40,751 nt of DNA, taken from a virus. The stretch spans positions 1 through 40,751 of IMG/VR virus record IMGVR_UViG_3300031746_002943. The stretch is one strand, 5' to 3'. Of this stretch, positions 29,992 to 38,025 are shown one piece after another (the first letter of the stretch is position 1; each line of letters begins with the position of its first letter). The position numbers and the translations under genes are program-made. The notes beneath the pieces were generated by a model. The model did not search any database and was not told the DNA's origin. It saw only the letters and a program-made list of their open reading frames with translations.

Positions 29992-30188
29992 TAATCCTTA
30001 AAGTTAGTCGCCTTCTTCATTTTGTTATCAGCGGGATGTTTATAATCTGTCGGTTTCCACCCGTGTTCTACGGCATTAAGCAATCTTTCCTGTTTCATTG
30101 CTTTTTTCTTTGTAGTCTTTTTTGCTTTTACTCCTTTTGGAGTTGAGACTTGGAAACCGCCTTTTACTTTTTTGACTTTAACCGGCAT
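29991..30188 (-). CDS. Small basic phage protein (65 aa)
   Basis: A Lys-rich protein: VKKVKGGFQVSTPKGVKAKK, then KQERLLNAVEHGWKPTDYKH. This family is common next to portal or terminase genes in many tailed phages, generally of unknown function. It shares a base with the portal stop and the next gene start, so it is co-translated. Confidence 0.75.
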   Translation of the reverse strand: MPVKVKKVKGGFQVSTPKGVKAKKTTKKKAMKQERLLNAVEHGWKPTDYKHPADNKMKKATNFKD

Positions 30189-32029
30189 TACATCCTTCCT
30201 GCCATTGCTGGCTGTTGTCCGGGTTGCCCTTGTTGTCCAGGCGCACCCGAATATAACTGATTCATTATCATTTTTATTTCTTCATCTGTTTTCATTAAAT
30301 CGCTGTAATCCCCTATCTCCGCGGCTTGCAATACGCGCTTATATATCTCTTCAACCTTAGAAATAATCATCAGTTGTGGAGTCTTGACTACGGTAAGCAA
30401 TAATTCTTTTAGCTTCTGCAATGTTTCAATCGCTTTGGCAAATTGCGTCATGCCTACGGCCTTAAAATCAAAAGCCATATCTCCGGCCTGGGATATTTTA
30501 TTAAAATCTAACTTAGGCACCATTTGTTTTTGTTTCATAGGCTGTTGGGATATCGGGTCAATACCTGCCACAACTTCAATTTCCTTTAAGCCTAAAATTC
30601 TATCTATTAAGGCTTGGCTGAAAAATTTAGGATTAAACAATATCTTAAATATTCCCTTAAGTATCGGTTCAACATAATCCCGTTCGATAAAGCGCCCTAT
30701 CTTTAAAAAGCGGTTATCTATCATCGCAAGCTTGGCTTGATATTCTCCGAGCGTCCCTGTATCGCTTAATTCAGCGGCCTGGCCTACTTGCCGGGGTACA
30801 CCGCTGGCCTCTTGGTCAAATTGGTCTAACACGGTTAAACCTTGAATAATCTGGCCTAATGCCGAAATACCCTGCCTTGTTAATGATACCGCTGCCCTGG
30901 GGTCTCCCCTAACAAGCCAAACAGCCATAGGCTTATATTCAAGGCTTGATGCGTCTTTAATCTTAGTCTGGTCAACTACGGCAATGTCCATAGAACACAT
31001 CTTTAAACTGTCAAATCCAAGGTTAATCATTGAGTTGGTTAGCTCTTGCAAATCATGGGTATTTTCACAAAAGCCCAAGCCGTAGGTATCATAAAGGCGA
31101 GGCTTAACCCGGCATGGGAATATCGGGATAAATCCATAGGCGTTTTTTACATCTCTTATCTTCACTTTGTCGTTTACAACAACGACAATCTTATCTACCA
31201 TGCGATACTGCTTGATCGTTTTTTCTCCCGACTTTTCATCAAAACTTTCCTTAACCTTGCCCCAATATTCAACTACATTGACCTCAAACCAATCCTTAGC
31301 AATAGTTACCTGACTTGTGCCGTCAATACCTTTTACTGTCACTAAATCAGCGTCAGTTTTACCTTGTCCAGCTTCCTCGGCCTCATCAATTACTTTTTGT
31401 ATTGCTTCTTTCGAATATAGCGGGGCAGGATTAGACAAATCATCCACCAACTCATCAATTGTCTTTTTATATTCATCACAAACATATTTTTTCTTATTCC
31501 AGTTGTAGCCGCAGGAAGGGTCAAAGGAAATGTTGTAAGCAGAGCGCCAGATAAAATCAATTCCGCTGCGGTCGGGCTTGACTAACATTTTTATAAAGCC
31601 TGTCCCAATGTCGCAAGCCTCGTGCATTATAAAATCGTTTTCTAAATAGAAATTGCCACGATCAAGAACGACATCATATAAATCCATAATGTAACCAGAC
31701 TCTTCTTTATCTTTTTTTTCAACGCCGGAGATATTATGGAAGCGTTTTTGGCCAAAGAGCATCTTGTCCAGGTAAGCAGCGGCGGCCTCGGTTTTTTTAG
31801 CTTGCTGGGGTATGAATACTTTTGACTGCCAATCTTCCTTATTTTTCCAGGCTTCAGGATGTACGCAGCGTATTTGGCTTATAATATTATCCCAGACAGT
31901 TTTAAACTTCTTGCGATAATCAACAGCTGTACTGTGGTTACGCTTTACAAAATCCACTATCTCAATATCAACATCAACTTTGTCAACAGGCTTTTGCTCC
32001 GATTTTATTTTCTTTATTGATTTTTTCAT
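30188..32029 (-). CDS. Portal protein
   Basis: A 613-residue protein of portal size following the large terminase. N-terminal wing IVDFVKRNHSTAVDYRKKFK; AWKNKEDWQSKVFIPQQ is the signature block seen also in a 42-residue peptide elsewhere in this genome; DLYDVVLDRGNFYLENDFIM, ACDIGTGFIKMLVK and WRSAYNISFDPSCGYNW follow; ELTNSMINLGFDSLKMCSMD and LAMIDNRFLKIGRFIERDY precede the C-terminal barrel and crown. A Gly/Gln-rich tail ends the protein. Forms the ring through which DNA enters and leaves the capsid. Confidence 0.87.
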   Translation of the reverse strand: MKKSIKKIKSEQKPVDKVDVDIEIVDFVKRNHSTAVDYRKKFKTVWDNIISQIRCVHPEAWKNKEDWQSKVFIPQQAKKTEAAAAYLDKMLFGQKRFHNISGVEKKDKEESGYIMDLYDVVLDRGNFYLENDFIMHEACDIGTGFIKMLVKPDRSGIDFIWRSAYNISFDPSCGYNWNKKKYVCDEYKKTIDELVDDLSNPAPLYSKEAIQKVIDEAEEAGQGKTDADLVTVKGIDGTSQVTIAKDWFEVNVVEYWGKVKESFDEKSGEKTIKQYRMVDKIVVVVNDKVKIRDVKNAYGFIPIFPCRVKPRLYDTYGLGFCENTHDLQELTNSMINLGFDSLKMCSMDIAVVDQTKIKDASSLEYKPMAVWLVRGDPRAAVSLTRQGISALGQIIQGLTVLDQFDQEASGVPRQVGQAAELSDTGTLGEYQAKLAMIDNRFLKIGRFIERDYVEPILKGIFKILFNPKFFSQALIDRILGLKEIEVVAGIDPISQQPMKQKQMVPKLDFNKISQAGDMAFDFKAVGMTQFAKAIETLQKLKELLLTVVKTPQLMIISKVEEIYKRVLQAAEIGDYSDLMKTDEEIKMIMNQLYSGAPGQQGQPGQQPAMAGRM

Positions 32030-32211
32030 TTACACAATACCGCCTCTTCTTTACTTCCTTGCCTTTGGGTCTTATTGTCTGCCCTTAAGATATTCGGGCA
32101 ACTCTGCCTTACCACATAATTAGCGAAACATCTTAAATTTATGTTAGGTTCTTTAAACCAGCAAATCTCATTTGTGCCGCAGAAGAAACGCTTGGGTTGT
32201 TCATTTACCAT
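32026..32211 (-). CDS. Small Cys-containing protein between terminase and portal (61 aa)
   Basis: ATG 32211 overlaps the terminase stop, with AGGAG 7 nt upstream, and its stop overlaps the portal ATG. The sequence (NEICWFKEPNINLRCFANYV; VVRQSCPNILRADNKT) has five scattered Cys and no pair pattern. Position between terminase and portal with coupled starts favours a real gene; function unknown. Confidence 0.62.
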   Translation of the reverse strand: MVNEQPKRFFCGTNEICWFKEPNINLRCFANYVVRQSCPNILRADNKTQRQGSKEEAVLCK

Positions 32212-33704
32212 CCAGCCGCTCCTGCGAATACCGGTTTCTTAAGAGGTAAAGACATACTCTCCTTATCTGGGAATGTTGCTCCTAAATCTTGCTCTAATAT
32301 TCTTGCCATACCATCAAACATATCATCGTGAGAACAAACTGGAAAAGTAGAATATTCGTTATCAATAAACTCATTGATAAAATCATGTATCTTTTTATCA
32401 TTCCCAACAAAAATGATTTCTTTCGGAATATAAAACCTTTTATTTTCAAATACAGGCGTAAGCCTTCTGATTCTATCAATCTTTGACATGGGACCGCCAA
32501 GCGGGGTTATCTCAAACCTAAATTTCTTTTCTTCTTGAACATACTGGATATGCTCTATATCACAACTAAGTCCATATTCTTCATATCCAACATTTAAAGG
32601 ATTCCACTTGGCTTTTAATTCAAAAAGTTTATTTGTCCGTTCCGTCAAATTTAACTTATCCCTTAGCCCATCCAATAAATAATAATTTTTATCAGCACAT
32701 AGGCCGATAACAACCATAACAGTAAAATCGTTATTTACTTTCTTCTTAGACGCGGGATCAACTAAAATGTAAATATTCAAATTATCAATATCAACCTCGC
32801 CATAATATCTAAGCCATTCTGCCTTAAATCCCATGACATTATCGGCTAAGGGATTTTGTAATAACTGACAAGCGGCTACATAGCTCCCCATATCTCTGAC
32901 TTTTTCATCAAATTTAGTTTGAGATAACAAAACAGGAATCCCCCCCAACTTTCCATTATCAGTTGCCGGATAAATACGAGCCTTAGCCGCTCCTCTGTCA
33001 AGAATCACCTTGTAAGTATCATTAATGTGATACCTTGTCCCTTCGTGCCTTCTTTTGCAATCATTAGTCCCAAGATTTAATGATAAAGCCCAAGCTTCTG
33101 TAACTTTTTGTATCATTTCAGGAGTGCTTACTGATTCCTTAGTTACGACATCGTTATAAACAAGAATTTTAAAATGTTTTGAAGTAGGTTGCCCATCTAC
33201 TAAACCCCAAGCTTCAACCGTACTCTCTTTTGGGTTTCCTTTGCGCTTTACGATTATCCCATCGTCAAGCGACCACTTCGGAGATTCTTTCTGGGGGTCT
33301 TTATACAAAACCTCTGGGAATAAATCCTTTAGGAACGAATTAATTTCAAATTCTCTTTTAATCTGCGTAAGAAATGATTTTGCAATAGGGCGGGTATGGC
33401 TGAAAATTCCAAAGGTAAGTTCCGAATCGCCTAAGATTTCTTTAATCGTATAACCAAATGTGATAATCGTGCTTTTATAATGTTCTCTTGCCCATAAGTC
33501 TAAATATCCATCAGGAGCAGATTCAAACTCTCGACAACGTTCATAAATCCAATCACGATTAACATCTTTTCTTTTACAAGCTATAAAGAGCAAGAAAAAT
33601 AAATCCTCAAGACATAATCTACGCATAGCAACAGTATCTTGAGCTTCCAAAACTTCACGATATAATTCTAAAGATTTTTCTCTGTTAAGGCATTGACAAA
33701 GCAT
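32205..33704 (-). CDS. Large terminase subunit (packaging ATPase/nuclease)
   Basis: A 499-residue TerL. GYLDLWAREHYKSTIITFGY is the Walker A-like region (REHYKST, as in many TerL with REHFKST). KILVYNDVVTKES is the Walker B region, where Asn stands in place of the first of the usual two Asp. ILVDPASKKKVNNDFTVMVV opens the RNaseH-like nuclease and CSHDDMFDGMARIL is its HDD-x2-D catalytic end. It packages DNA into procapsids at the portal. ATG 33704 lies 20 bp inside the small terminase gene end. Confidence 0.9.
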   Translation of the reverse strand: MLCQCLNREKSLELYREVLEAQDTVAMRRLCLEDLFFLLFIACKRKDVNRDWIYERCREFESAPDGYLDLWAREHYKSTIITFGYTIKEILGDSELTFGIFSHTRPIAKSFLTQIKREFEINSFLKDLFPEVLYKDPQKESPKWSLDDGIIVKRKGNPKESTVEAWGLVDGQPTSKHFKILVYNDVVTKESVSTPEMIQKVTEAWALSLNLGTNDCKRRHEGTRYHINDTYKVILDRGAAKARIYPATDNGKLGGIPVLLSQTKFDEKVRDMGSYVAACQLLQNPLADNVMGFKAEWLRYYGEVDIDNLNIYILVDPASKKKVNNDFTVMVVIGLCADKNYYLLDGLRDKLNLTERTNKLFELKAKWNPLNVGYEEYGLSCDIEHIQYVQEEKKFRFEITPLGGPMSKIDRIRRLTPVFENKRFYIPKEIIFVGNDKKIHDFINEFIDNEYSTFPVCSHDDMFDGMARILEQDLGATFPDKESMSLPLKKPVFAGAAGW

Positions 33705-34107
33705 TTTCTCTTAGGCTTTTAACTCTTTCATCTAAGTCTATTTTATTAATTACATAGACTTTAGTTTCTCCGCTCTTGATTTCTCCTGAATGTTCAAGTA
33801 CCTGCGGTATCTTTCCATCAAGTCGGTCAAAATATTCTTTGATAGAAGGCAAATCGCTATCCTGTGTCGCCTTTAGAACTAATTGAATCGCCACAATCAA
33901 AGAAACTGGCGCCCTATCGGTTTTTCCGGTCAAAGGATTATGAAAATCAATTTTAGTGCGGGATAATTTCTTCAAATAATCAGTAGGGGAAGAACCTTTA
34001 TGCCTGCCTCTTTTTGCAGGTTGGTTAGCAGATGTAAACCTATAAGGTGTTAATCTTTCTATGCGAGTAGTCTTAATATCTTTTTGCGTTTCTTTTTCGT
34101 TATCCAT
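33685..34107 (-). CDS. Small terminase-like protein (DUF5681 type)
   Basis: A 140-residue protein with AKRGRHKGSSPTDYLKKLSR at the N-terminus (like the GRPKG start of DUF5681) and IKEYFDRLDGKIPQVLEHSG, the FDRLDGKPPQ block of small terminase-like phage proteins. It precedes the large terminase and opens the late operon. ATG 34107 has no clear Shine-Dalgarno and lies 3 nt beyond a terminator U-tract, so expression should require transcription to pass that terminator. Confidence 0.72.
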   Translation of the reverse strand: MDNEKETQKDIKTTRIERLTPYRFTSANQPAKRGRHKGSSPTDYLKKLSRTKIDFHNPLTGKTDRAPVSLIVAIQLVLKATQDSDLPSIKEYFDRLDGKIPQVLEHSGEIKSGETKVYVINKIDLDERVKSLRENALSMP

Positions 34108-34110
34108 ATT

Positions 34111-34154
34111 AAATAAAAAAACCGTAACCCATTGCCGTTGACAACGGATTACGG
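34111..34154 (-). terminator. Intrinsic terminator directly before the late operon
   Basis: On the minus strand CCGTAATCCGTTG (34154-34142) pairs with CAATGGGTTACGG (34134-34122): 13 bp with two G-U pairs and a 7-nt loop, followed by TTTTTTTATTT. It should terminate the upstream sugar/regulatory transcript and also the short transcript from the promoter at 34190-34219, unless read through. Confidence 0.85.
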
Positions 34155-34165
34155 CTAAAATCTTT

Positions 34166-34199
34166 TGAGAGTAGCTATCTCTCAGTTTAAGTATAAACT
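34166..34199 (-). promoter_or_regulatory. Two small hairpins at the predicted late transcript start
   Basis: TGAGAG (34166-34171) pairs with CTCTCA (34179-34184), 7-nt loop TAGCTAT. AGTTTA (34184-34189) pairs with TAAACT (34194-34199), 4-nt loop, overlapping the -10. The first would be the first structure in RNA started near 34183, in the place where put-type antitermination RNAs form in HK022. Confidence 0.45.
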
Positions 34200-34219
34200 A
34201 TCTACTCATAAAAAATCAA
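34190..34219 (-). promoter_or_regulatory. Candidate late promoter
   Basis: TTGATT (34219-34214), 18-nt spacer, TATACT (34195-34190) on the minus strand, predicted start near 34183. It would make a leader of only about 70 nt before the terminator and the small terminase gene. The -35 is a weak match, compatible with an activator bound upstream. Confidence 0.62.
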
Positions 34220-34221
34220 GG

Positions 34222-34247
34222 AAAAGATACAATATATTGTAACTTTT
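34222..34247. promoter_or_regulatory. Long palindrome upstream of the late promoter (operator candidate)
   Basis: TACAATATATTGTA (34228-34241) is a perfect 14-bp palindrome; extended to 34222-34247 (AAAAG on the left, CTTTT on the right) it has one mismatched pair. It ends about 3-8 bp upstream of the -35 at 34214-34219, where a dimeric regulator would contact RNA polymerase. It also overlaps the stop of the zinc-finger gene. Confidence 0.55.
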
Positions 34248-34386
34248 AGAATAGACGGGTTTTTCTTAATTGAATTGTCTTGCGTTTTTTACGCATTAAT
34301 ATAATATGATGTTTGAATTGACAAAAAAAATCCCCACAAGTTTTTTTCTTAATCGGTCTGTGTTTACAATAAGGACATTTTATCAA
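34246..34386 (-). CDS. Small zinc-finger protein (46 aa)
   Basis: TTG 34386 with GGAG 7 nt upstream opens MIKCPYCKHRPIKKKTCG, followed by DFFCQFKHHIILMRKKRKT. It holds CPYC and CGDFFC motifs (C-x2-C-x9-C-x4-C) and a very basic tail. It resembles the CGNSFCQ region of the 109-residue protein behind the capsid gene. It follows the glycosyltransferase-radical SAM fusion and precedes the late promoter, a suitable place for a late regulator; that role is speculation. Confidence 0.6.
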   Translation of the reverse strand: MIKCPYCKHRPIKKKTCGDFFCQFKHHIILMRKKRKTIQLRKTRLF

Positions 34387-36269
34387 ACCGAATTCTCCTT
34401 TTGTATTGCCGGAATAATCTTTTTAGCGTTGAATGGCCTCCCATTACAGAAATCGCAAGCCCGTTCATTATTCGATATCCCTAACCGCGCCAGATTAGCA
34501 GCAAAAGCGCAATGATATAATTTGCCATTAGAAAGCGTCATATTCTTTGAGCAACAATCTAAAAACATCTTGTCCAATTCTTCCGCAGTCCTATGATTCT
34601 CTTTAATCTCTCCGCAATCTGTCCATTCCGGTTTAATGACTTTATGATTAATTGATTGTTTTTGGAGCAAGCCTATAAAATCCCATAAACGCTCATTAGA
34701 CAACTTCCCATAATCAGTTATATAAAGACAGATTTTTTTATCTCGCAACAATTCAATATTCGGAAATATCGTTCCATTGGTATATATCACAATCCGCTTA
34801 ACCTTGGGGTTCTTGCTTAAAGCCTCCACCAATATGGGCCAATCTTTATTCATAAACGGCTCACCGCCTATAACCCTGATTTCTCCTATCTTGGCATAAT
34901 GCAATAGAATATCTAAGTTTTTTAATATCCTCTCAATATCACAGTCTTTAGGCTCTTTGTAATATTGCATAAGATTAGAGCAGTCTTGACAACGCAAAGA
35001 ACATCTTTCAGTTATAATCAGGTCAAGGCTGCGGATAAAGTATCTTTTCTTATAGCTTTGATTAGCCTCAATACAAATTTCAAGGCAAAACTTATCATAG
35101 CCAATAGCCGTAAGCTGTCTTAATAACTTAACCGTCTTTGAATAGATTATATTCTTATACCCAAGTTTCTTAGCCACATCTTTGACCGCCCCCGTAGTAA
35201 CCATATATTTTGCGTCAGGAAAGCGTATCTTAGCTTCGTTAATCGTAAACACAGCAAGGCCACAGAAGCTGTCTTTAATTACCTCATCGCAAAAGCACTC
35301 TACTCTTATGCCCTTTTCCTGGCATTTCTCTAACAAGAGCCTGCCTGTTGCGCCTGCGCCAAAGATAATCAAGGGGATGTATCTCTTTACCGCCTTTATC
35401 CGGCAAATTAGCACTAATAAACCATAAGCCCTTAACTTAAGCAACAGAGGGATTATCCGGCTATTGCCTTTAACATGAATATAATCCCTTAAGCTAATAC
35501 CGTTAAAAAGCTCTCTTATAAAGTTATATTGCTCCCCAAAGCTTCCTTTACGGCAGGCCCGGACTATCTCAACTATCATTAGAGAAATATTGCAATGGGA
35601 AAGCAGGACGCTATTGTTTACTAACTTAGAAATCCTTTGCAGTAACCACATACGCTCAAAGTCTGCGTTAAATATCTCCATTCCTTTGCCGGAAGTTGAT
35701 ACGGTATGCAAAACTGTCTTTTCGTTTATGAATGTTACTACTTCACAATGCTGTAAATAATGAAAGACAAACTCGGTATCTTCGTGTTTCTCCATAAGAT
35801 AGTTAAACCTTATATTGTTTTCTTTGATGATCCGCGCCTTAAAGAGCTTGCCCCAGACAAAAGCAAACTCGGTATTGCGGTTAGGAGATAAAAGATATTG
35901 TTCTGTCTTTAATTTTATTCTCCACCAATCCAAGGTATCTTCGTTATAGCCGCTAATTATCAAATCCTCTGAATGTCCGGTTAATCTTAAAAGTGCTTCT
36001 TTATCAACCAAGCAATCATCGGCATCAAGAAATACGATATATTCTCCCCTTGCTTCTTCTATCCCGCGATTCCTGGCGGCCGATACGCCTTTATAGAAAG
36101 TCCGTATAGTTACAATAGGAAAACGCATACAAATTCTAAAGGTATCATCGGTTGAGCCGTCATCTACTACGATAACTTCAAAATCCGCATAATCCTGAGC
36201 TAACACGCTCTTGATACACCGCTCTATCGTAGCTTCGGCATTATAAGCAGGAATGATTACACTTATCAT
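34383..36269 (-). CDS. Glycosyltransferase - Rossmann - radical SAM fusion protein
   Basis: A 628-residue multidomain enzyme. Residues 1-230 are a GT2 glycosyltransferase (VIIPAYN at 5-11, VVDDGSTDDT, the DADD metal motif at 82-85, GVSAARNRGI). Residues 298-380 are a nucleotide-binding fold (PLIIFGAGATGRLLLEKCQ; YMVTTGA) like the sugar-linked Rossmann of PglD/FkbM-associated proteins. Residues 416-628 are a radical SAM domain with C423-x3-C427-x2-C430, GGEP at 468-471 and later Cys pairs (ACDFCNGRPF). It may build and modify a glycan on one scaffold. It is unlikely to be a host housekeeping enzyme, and such fusions are rare. Confidence 0.83.
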   Translation of the reverse strand: MISVIIPAYNAEATIERCIKSVLAQDYADFEVIVVDDGSTDDTFRICMRFPIVTIRTFYKGVSAARNRGIEEARGEYIVFLDADDCLVDKEALLRLTGHSEDLIISGYNEDTLDWWRIKLKTEQYLLSPNRNTEFAFVWGKLFKARIIKENNIRFNYLMEKHEDTEFVFHYLQHCEVVTFINEKTVLHTVSTSGKGMEIFNADFERMWLLQRISKLVNNSVLLSHCNISLMIVEIVRACRKGSFGEQYNFIRELFNGISLRDYIHVKGNSRIIPLLLKLRAYGLLVLICRIKAVKRYIPLIIFGAGATGRLLLEKCQEKGIRVECFCDEVIKDSFCGLAVFTINEAKIRFPDAKYMVTTGAVKDVAKKLGYKNIIYSKTVKLLRQLTAIGYDKFCLEICIEANQSYKKRYFIRSLDLIITERCSLRCQDCSNLMQYYKEPKDCDIERILKNLDILLHYAKIGEIRVIGGEPFMNKDWPILVEALSKNPKVKRIVIYTNGTIFPNIELLRDKKICLYITDYGKLSNERLWDFIGLLQKQSINHKVIKPEWTDCGEIKENHRTAEELDKMFLDCCSKNMTLSNGKLYHCAFAANLARLGISNNERACDFCNGRPFNAKKIIPAIQKENSV

Positions 36270-36302
36270 TTGATTTTTTTTCTTTTATTCTTTTTGTAAC
36301 TT

Positions 36303-36311
36303 TGCTATAAT
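36303..36311 (+). promoter_or_regulatory. Extended -10 promoter, plus strand
   Basis: TGCTATAAT (36303-36311): TATAAT preceded by TG plus one base, an extended -10 that can work without a good -35. The next gene's ATG is 7 bp downstream, so the transcript would start at or very near that ATG. Confidence 0.55.
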
Positions 36312-36317
36312 TAACCT

Positions 36318-36497
36318 ATGGAAACAACCAAGATAACCATAAAAACTACCAAGAAATTTGTGCTTGTCCATTATTTCTCTGGTGATACCCATCTAAAGAG
36401 TTTTAAATATCGCAAAGGTTCTCAGGATTTAAAAGAGTTTGAACTTATGCTTTCCTGTTTTCTTAAAGATAAAAAATTCACAGTAAAAAAAGATTAA
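36318..36497 (+). CDS. Plus-strand small protein, possibly leaderless mRNA (59 aa)
   Basis: METTKITIKTTKKFVLVHYF continues SGDTHLKSFKYRKGSQDLKE and FELMLSCFLKDKKF. It has a beta-rich basic start and a short helix; no membrane segment or Cys pair. The predicted transcription start coincides with the ATG and there is no Shine-Dalgarno. It is on the strand opposite to all neighbours, between the fusion enzyme and small regulator genes. A moron or early regulator; not recognised. Confidence 0.5.
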   Translation: METTKITIKTTKKFVLVHYFSGDTHLKSFKYRKGSQDLKEFELMLSCFLKDKKFTVKKD

Positions 36498-36500
36498 TAA

Positions 36501-36725
36501 TTATTTGTGTCCACCTATCCGCTTTTTTAAATTTTTCTTCATATTTTTAAATTCCCAATCCAATGCAAGGGTTTGAATTATGTGTTTACATCCCGCTATT
36601 TCAGTATTTCCTTGTTTAAAAACAATTGTTTTTTCCTGAACTCTTTCAACGATACTCCAAATTTCTTTGATTATTTCTTGACAAGCAGTAGAACTAATCT
36701 CCCGCAAAACTACTCCGATATTCAT
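36501..36725 (-). CDS. Small hypothetical protein (74 aa)
   Basis: AGGAGG precedes ATG 36725. The sequence IKEIWSIVERVQEKTIVFKQ followed by GNTEIAGCKHIIQTLALDWE is helical and soluble. It overlaps the preceding gene by 32 bp. No function recognised. Confidence 0.6.
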   Translation of the reverse strand: MNIGVVLREISSTACQEIIKEIWSIVERVQEKTIVFKQGNTEIAGCKHIIQTLALDWEFKNMKKNLKKRIGGHK

Positions 36726-36960
36726 TTAATGCCTCCTTTGCCTTTCTATAAACCTGTACTGTTTTTATCAAATCCTCTGTGGGAACTATCTTCCACTTCC
36801 AACATAAACATAATGCTCCTATTCGTCCTTTATTCACAATCCTATAATTTTTATAATAATTTTTATTCAAAGAGTATCTTTTTCTACTCCGTTCCTTAGA
36901 CTGCAATCTTCTTTTTTCCCTTTCAGCAACTGCCTTTATTGTATCTATTAAAATATCCAT
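36694..36960 (-). CDS. Small basic hypothetical protein (88 aa)
   Basis: MDILIDTIKAVAEREKRRLQ with Arg/Lys and Tyr-rich KRYSLNKNYYKNYRIVNKGR, then GALCLCWKWKIVPTEDLIK, helical C-terminus. ATG 36960 with GAGGAAG upstream is preferred to an overlapping start at 36993. Basic character and position after an XRE regulator suggest nucleic-acid binding; unproved. Confidence 0.6.
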   Translation of the reverse strand: MDILIDTIKAVAEREKRRLQSKERSRKRYSLNKNYYKNYRIVNKGRIGALCLCWKWKIVPTEDLIKTVQVYRKAKEALNEYRSSFAGD

Positions 36961-37294
36961 CTTTCTTCCTCGGTTCTCTATCCTTTCCCCCAAAGGGTCT
37001 TCCTAAACGTTGACCTCTTAATTTTGCTTTTTTTAAACCTTGTAAAGTTTGTTTACTTCTTGATATTCTCATATAAGAAAAAGCTTCAGGATATTTCTCT
37101 CGCATATAACATTCCATTAAAGAAACACCTAATATTTTTTCTATCTTTTTTATTTTCTGTAAAGAAGGAGGAGAGTTATATTTTTCAATTTTAACAATAT
37201 AGGGTTGAACTACACCAAGCTTATCCGCCAAAGTTTGCATTGTGATACCTTTTTTTACTCGCGCTTCTCTTATCAATGCACCTAATTTTTTCAT
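36923..37294 (-). CDS. XRE-family transcriptional regulator
   Basis: A 123-residue protein with a clear XRE helix-turn-helix (KKLGALIREARVKKGITMQT, LADKLGVVQPYIVKIEKYNS, PSLQKIKKIEKILGVSLME). A basic C-terminal tail with GQRLGRPFGGKDREPRKKDG follows, resembling the GRPKGSKDK-type AT-hook-like tail of phage regulators. ATG 37294 overlaps the stop of the reductase (ATGA). It likely controls the sugar cassette or the genes to its left. Confidence 0.8.
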   Translation of the reverse strand: MKKLGALIREARVKKGITMQTLADKLGVVQPYIVKIEKYNSPPSLQKIKKIEKILGVSLMECYMREKYPEAFSYMRISRSKQTLQGLKKAKLRGQRLGRPFGGKDREPRKKDGYFNRYNKGSC

Positions 37295-38025
37295 TGACTT
37301 GCCTCCCAAAGTTCCTTAACTGCTTGAATAAGCGGAGTAATAAAAAAACCATAATTACAATTTCCCGCGTAAGAATGATAGAAATTTTCACTCTCTACAT
37401 CTATCTTTATCGCTCGCCATAAATCTCTTTCGGCGATATTTCTCAATATCATCGCATAATCAAGTAAACTGTAAGTATATCCTACAATGCAAAATAAACT
37501 GTTACAATACCCAACTCTTTCTACAATAGGCGACAAATCATTAACATAGACATAGCTAAATAGCTTATTTTCTTTAACCAAAATTGGCAACCCCTGTTTA
37601 ATCCTGGCTATATTAGCGGCAAAAAAGCGGATAGACCGCTCATACTTGCCAAAGCAGCCCCAGAGTTGAATAACGCTAATATGTTTATATTTACTCAACG
37701 CCAATTCTTTTGTAATGTGCTTGGATAAAACATACTCCCCGTTCTTGTAAGCCCTGTCCTCAATCTCTCTGCCGGTGCAGAAGGTTATCATTGGAATATG
37801 ACTCTCTGCAAGATTGTGAAACATCCGCAAGTTATCATAGAGGCATATATCATCATCATTAGAGGCGCAATGGATAATCGCCTCCGGTTTGTTGGCTCGG
37901 AGATAATCTTTAACCTTGTCGGCATCTGTCAAATCCAATTCTGTATGCGTGGGGCAAAGCATAGGCGGCATAAGCTCTTTTAAATTTCTTCCTATCATTC
38001 CCGTACTACCTAACAAAAGTTTCAT
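37291..38025 (-). CDS. Short-chain sugar-nucleotide reductase (YerF/RfbJ/RmlD-like)
   Basis: A 244-residue SDR protein. LLLGSTGMIGRNL is the nucleotide-binding motif, AIIHCASNDDD the cofactor loop, YVLSKHIT supplies the catalytic Tyr/Lys (YxxxK), and FSYVYVNDLSPIVERV corresponds to the substrate wall. In the CDP-3,6-dideoxyhexose and yersiniose pathways the last enzyme is such a reductase, which reduces a keto group after the E1 and C-C bond steps. ATGA overlaps on both sides place it in the same polycistron as the E1-type dehydrase. Confidence 0.78.
   Translation of the reverse strand: MKLLLGSTGMIGRNLKELMPPMLCPTHTELDLTDADKVKDYLRANKPEAIIHCASNDDDICLYDNLRMFHNLAESHIPMITFCTGREIEDRAYKNGEYVLSKHITKELALSKYKHISVIQLWGCFGKYERSIRFFAANIARIKQGLPILVKENKLFSYVYVNDLSPIVERVGYCNSLFCIVGYTYSLLDYAMILRNIAERDLWRAIKIDVESENFYHSYAGNCNYGFFITPLIQAVKELWEASQ

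Noticed and set aside
34306-34515. Plus-strand open frame (69 aa)
   Set aside because: Antisense to both the radical SAM C-terminus and the zinc-finger gene.
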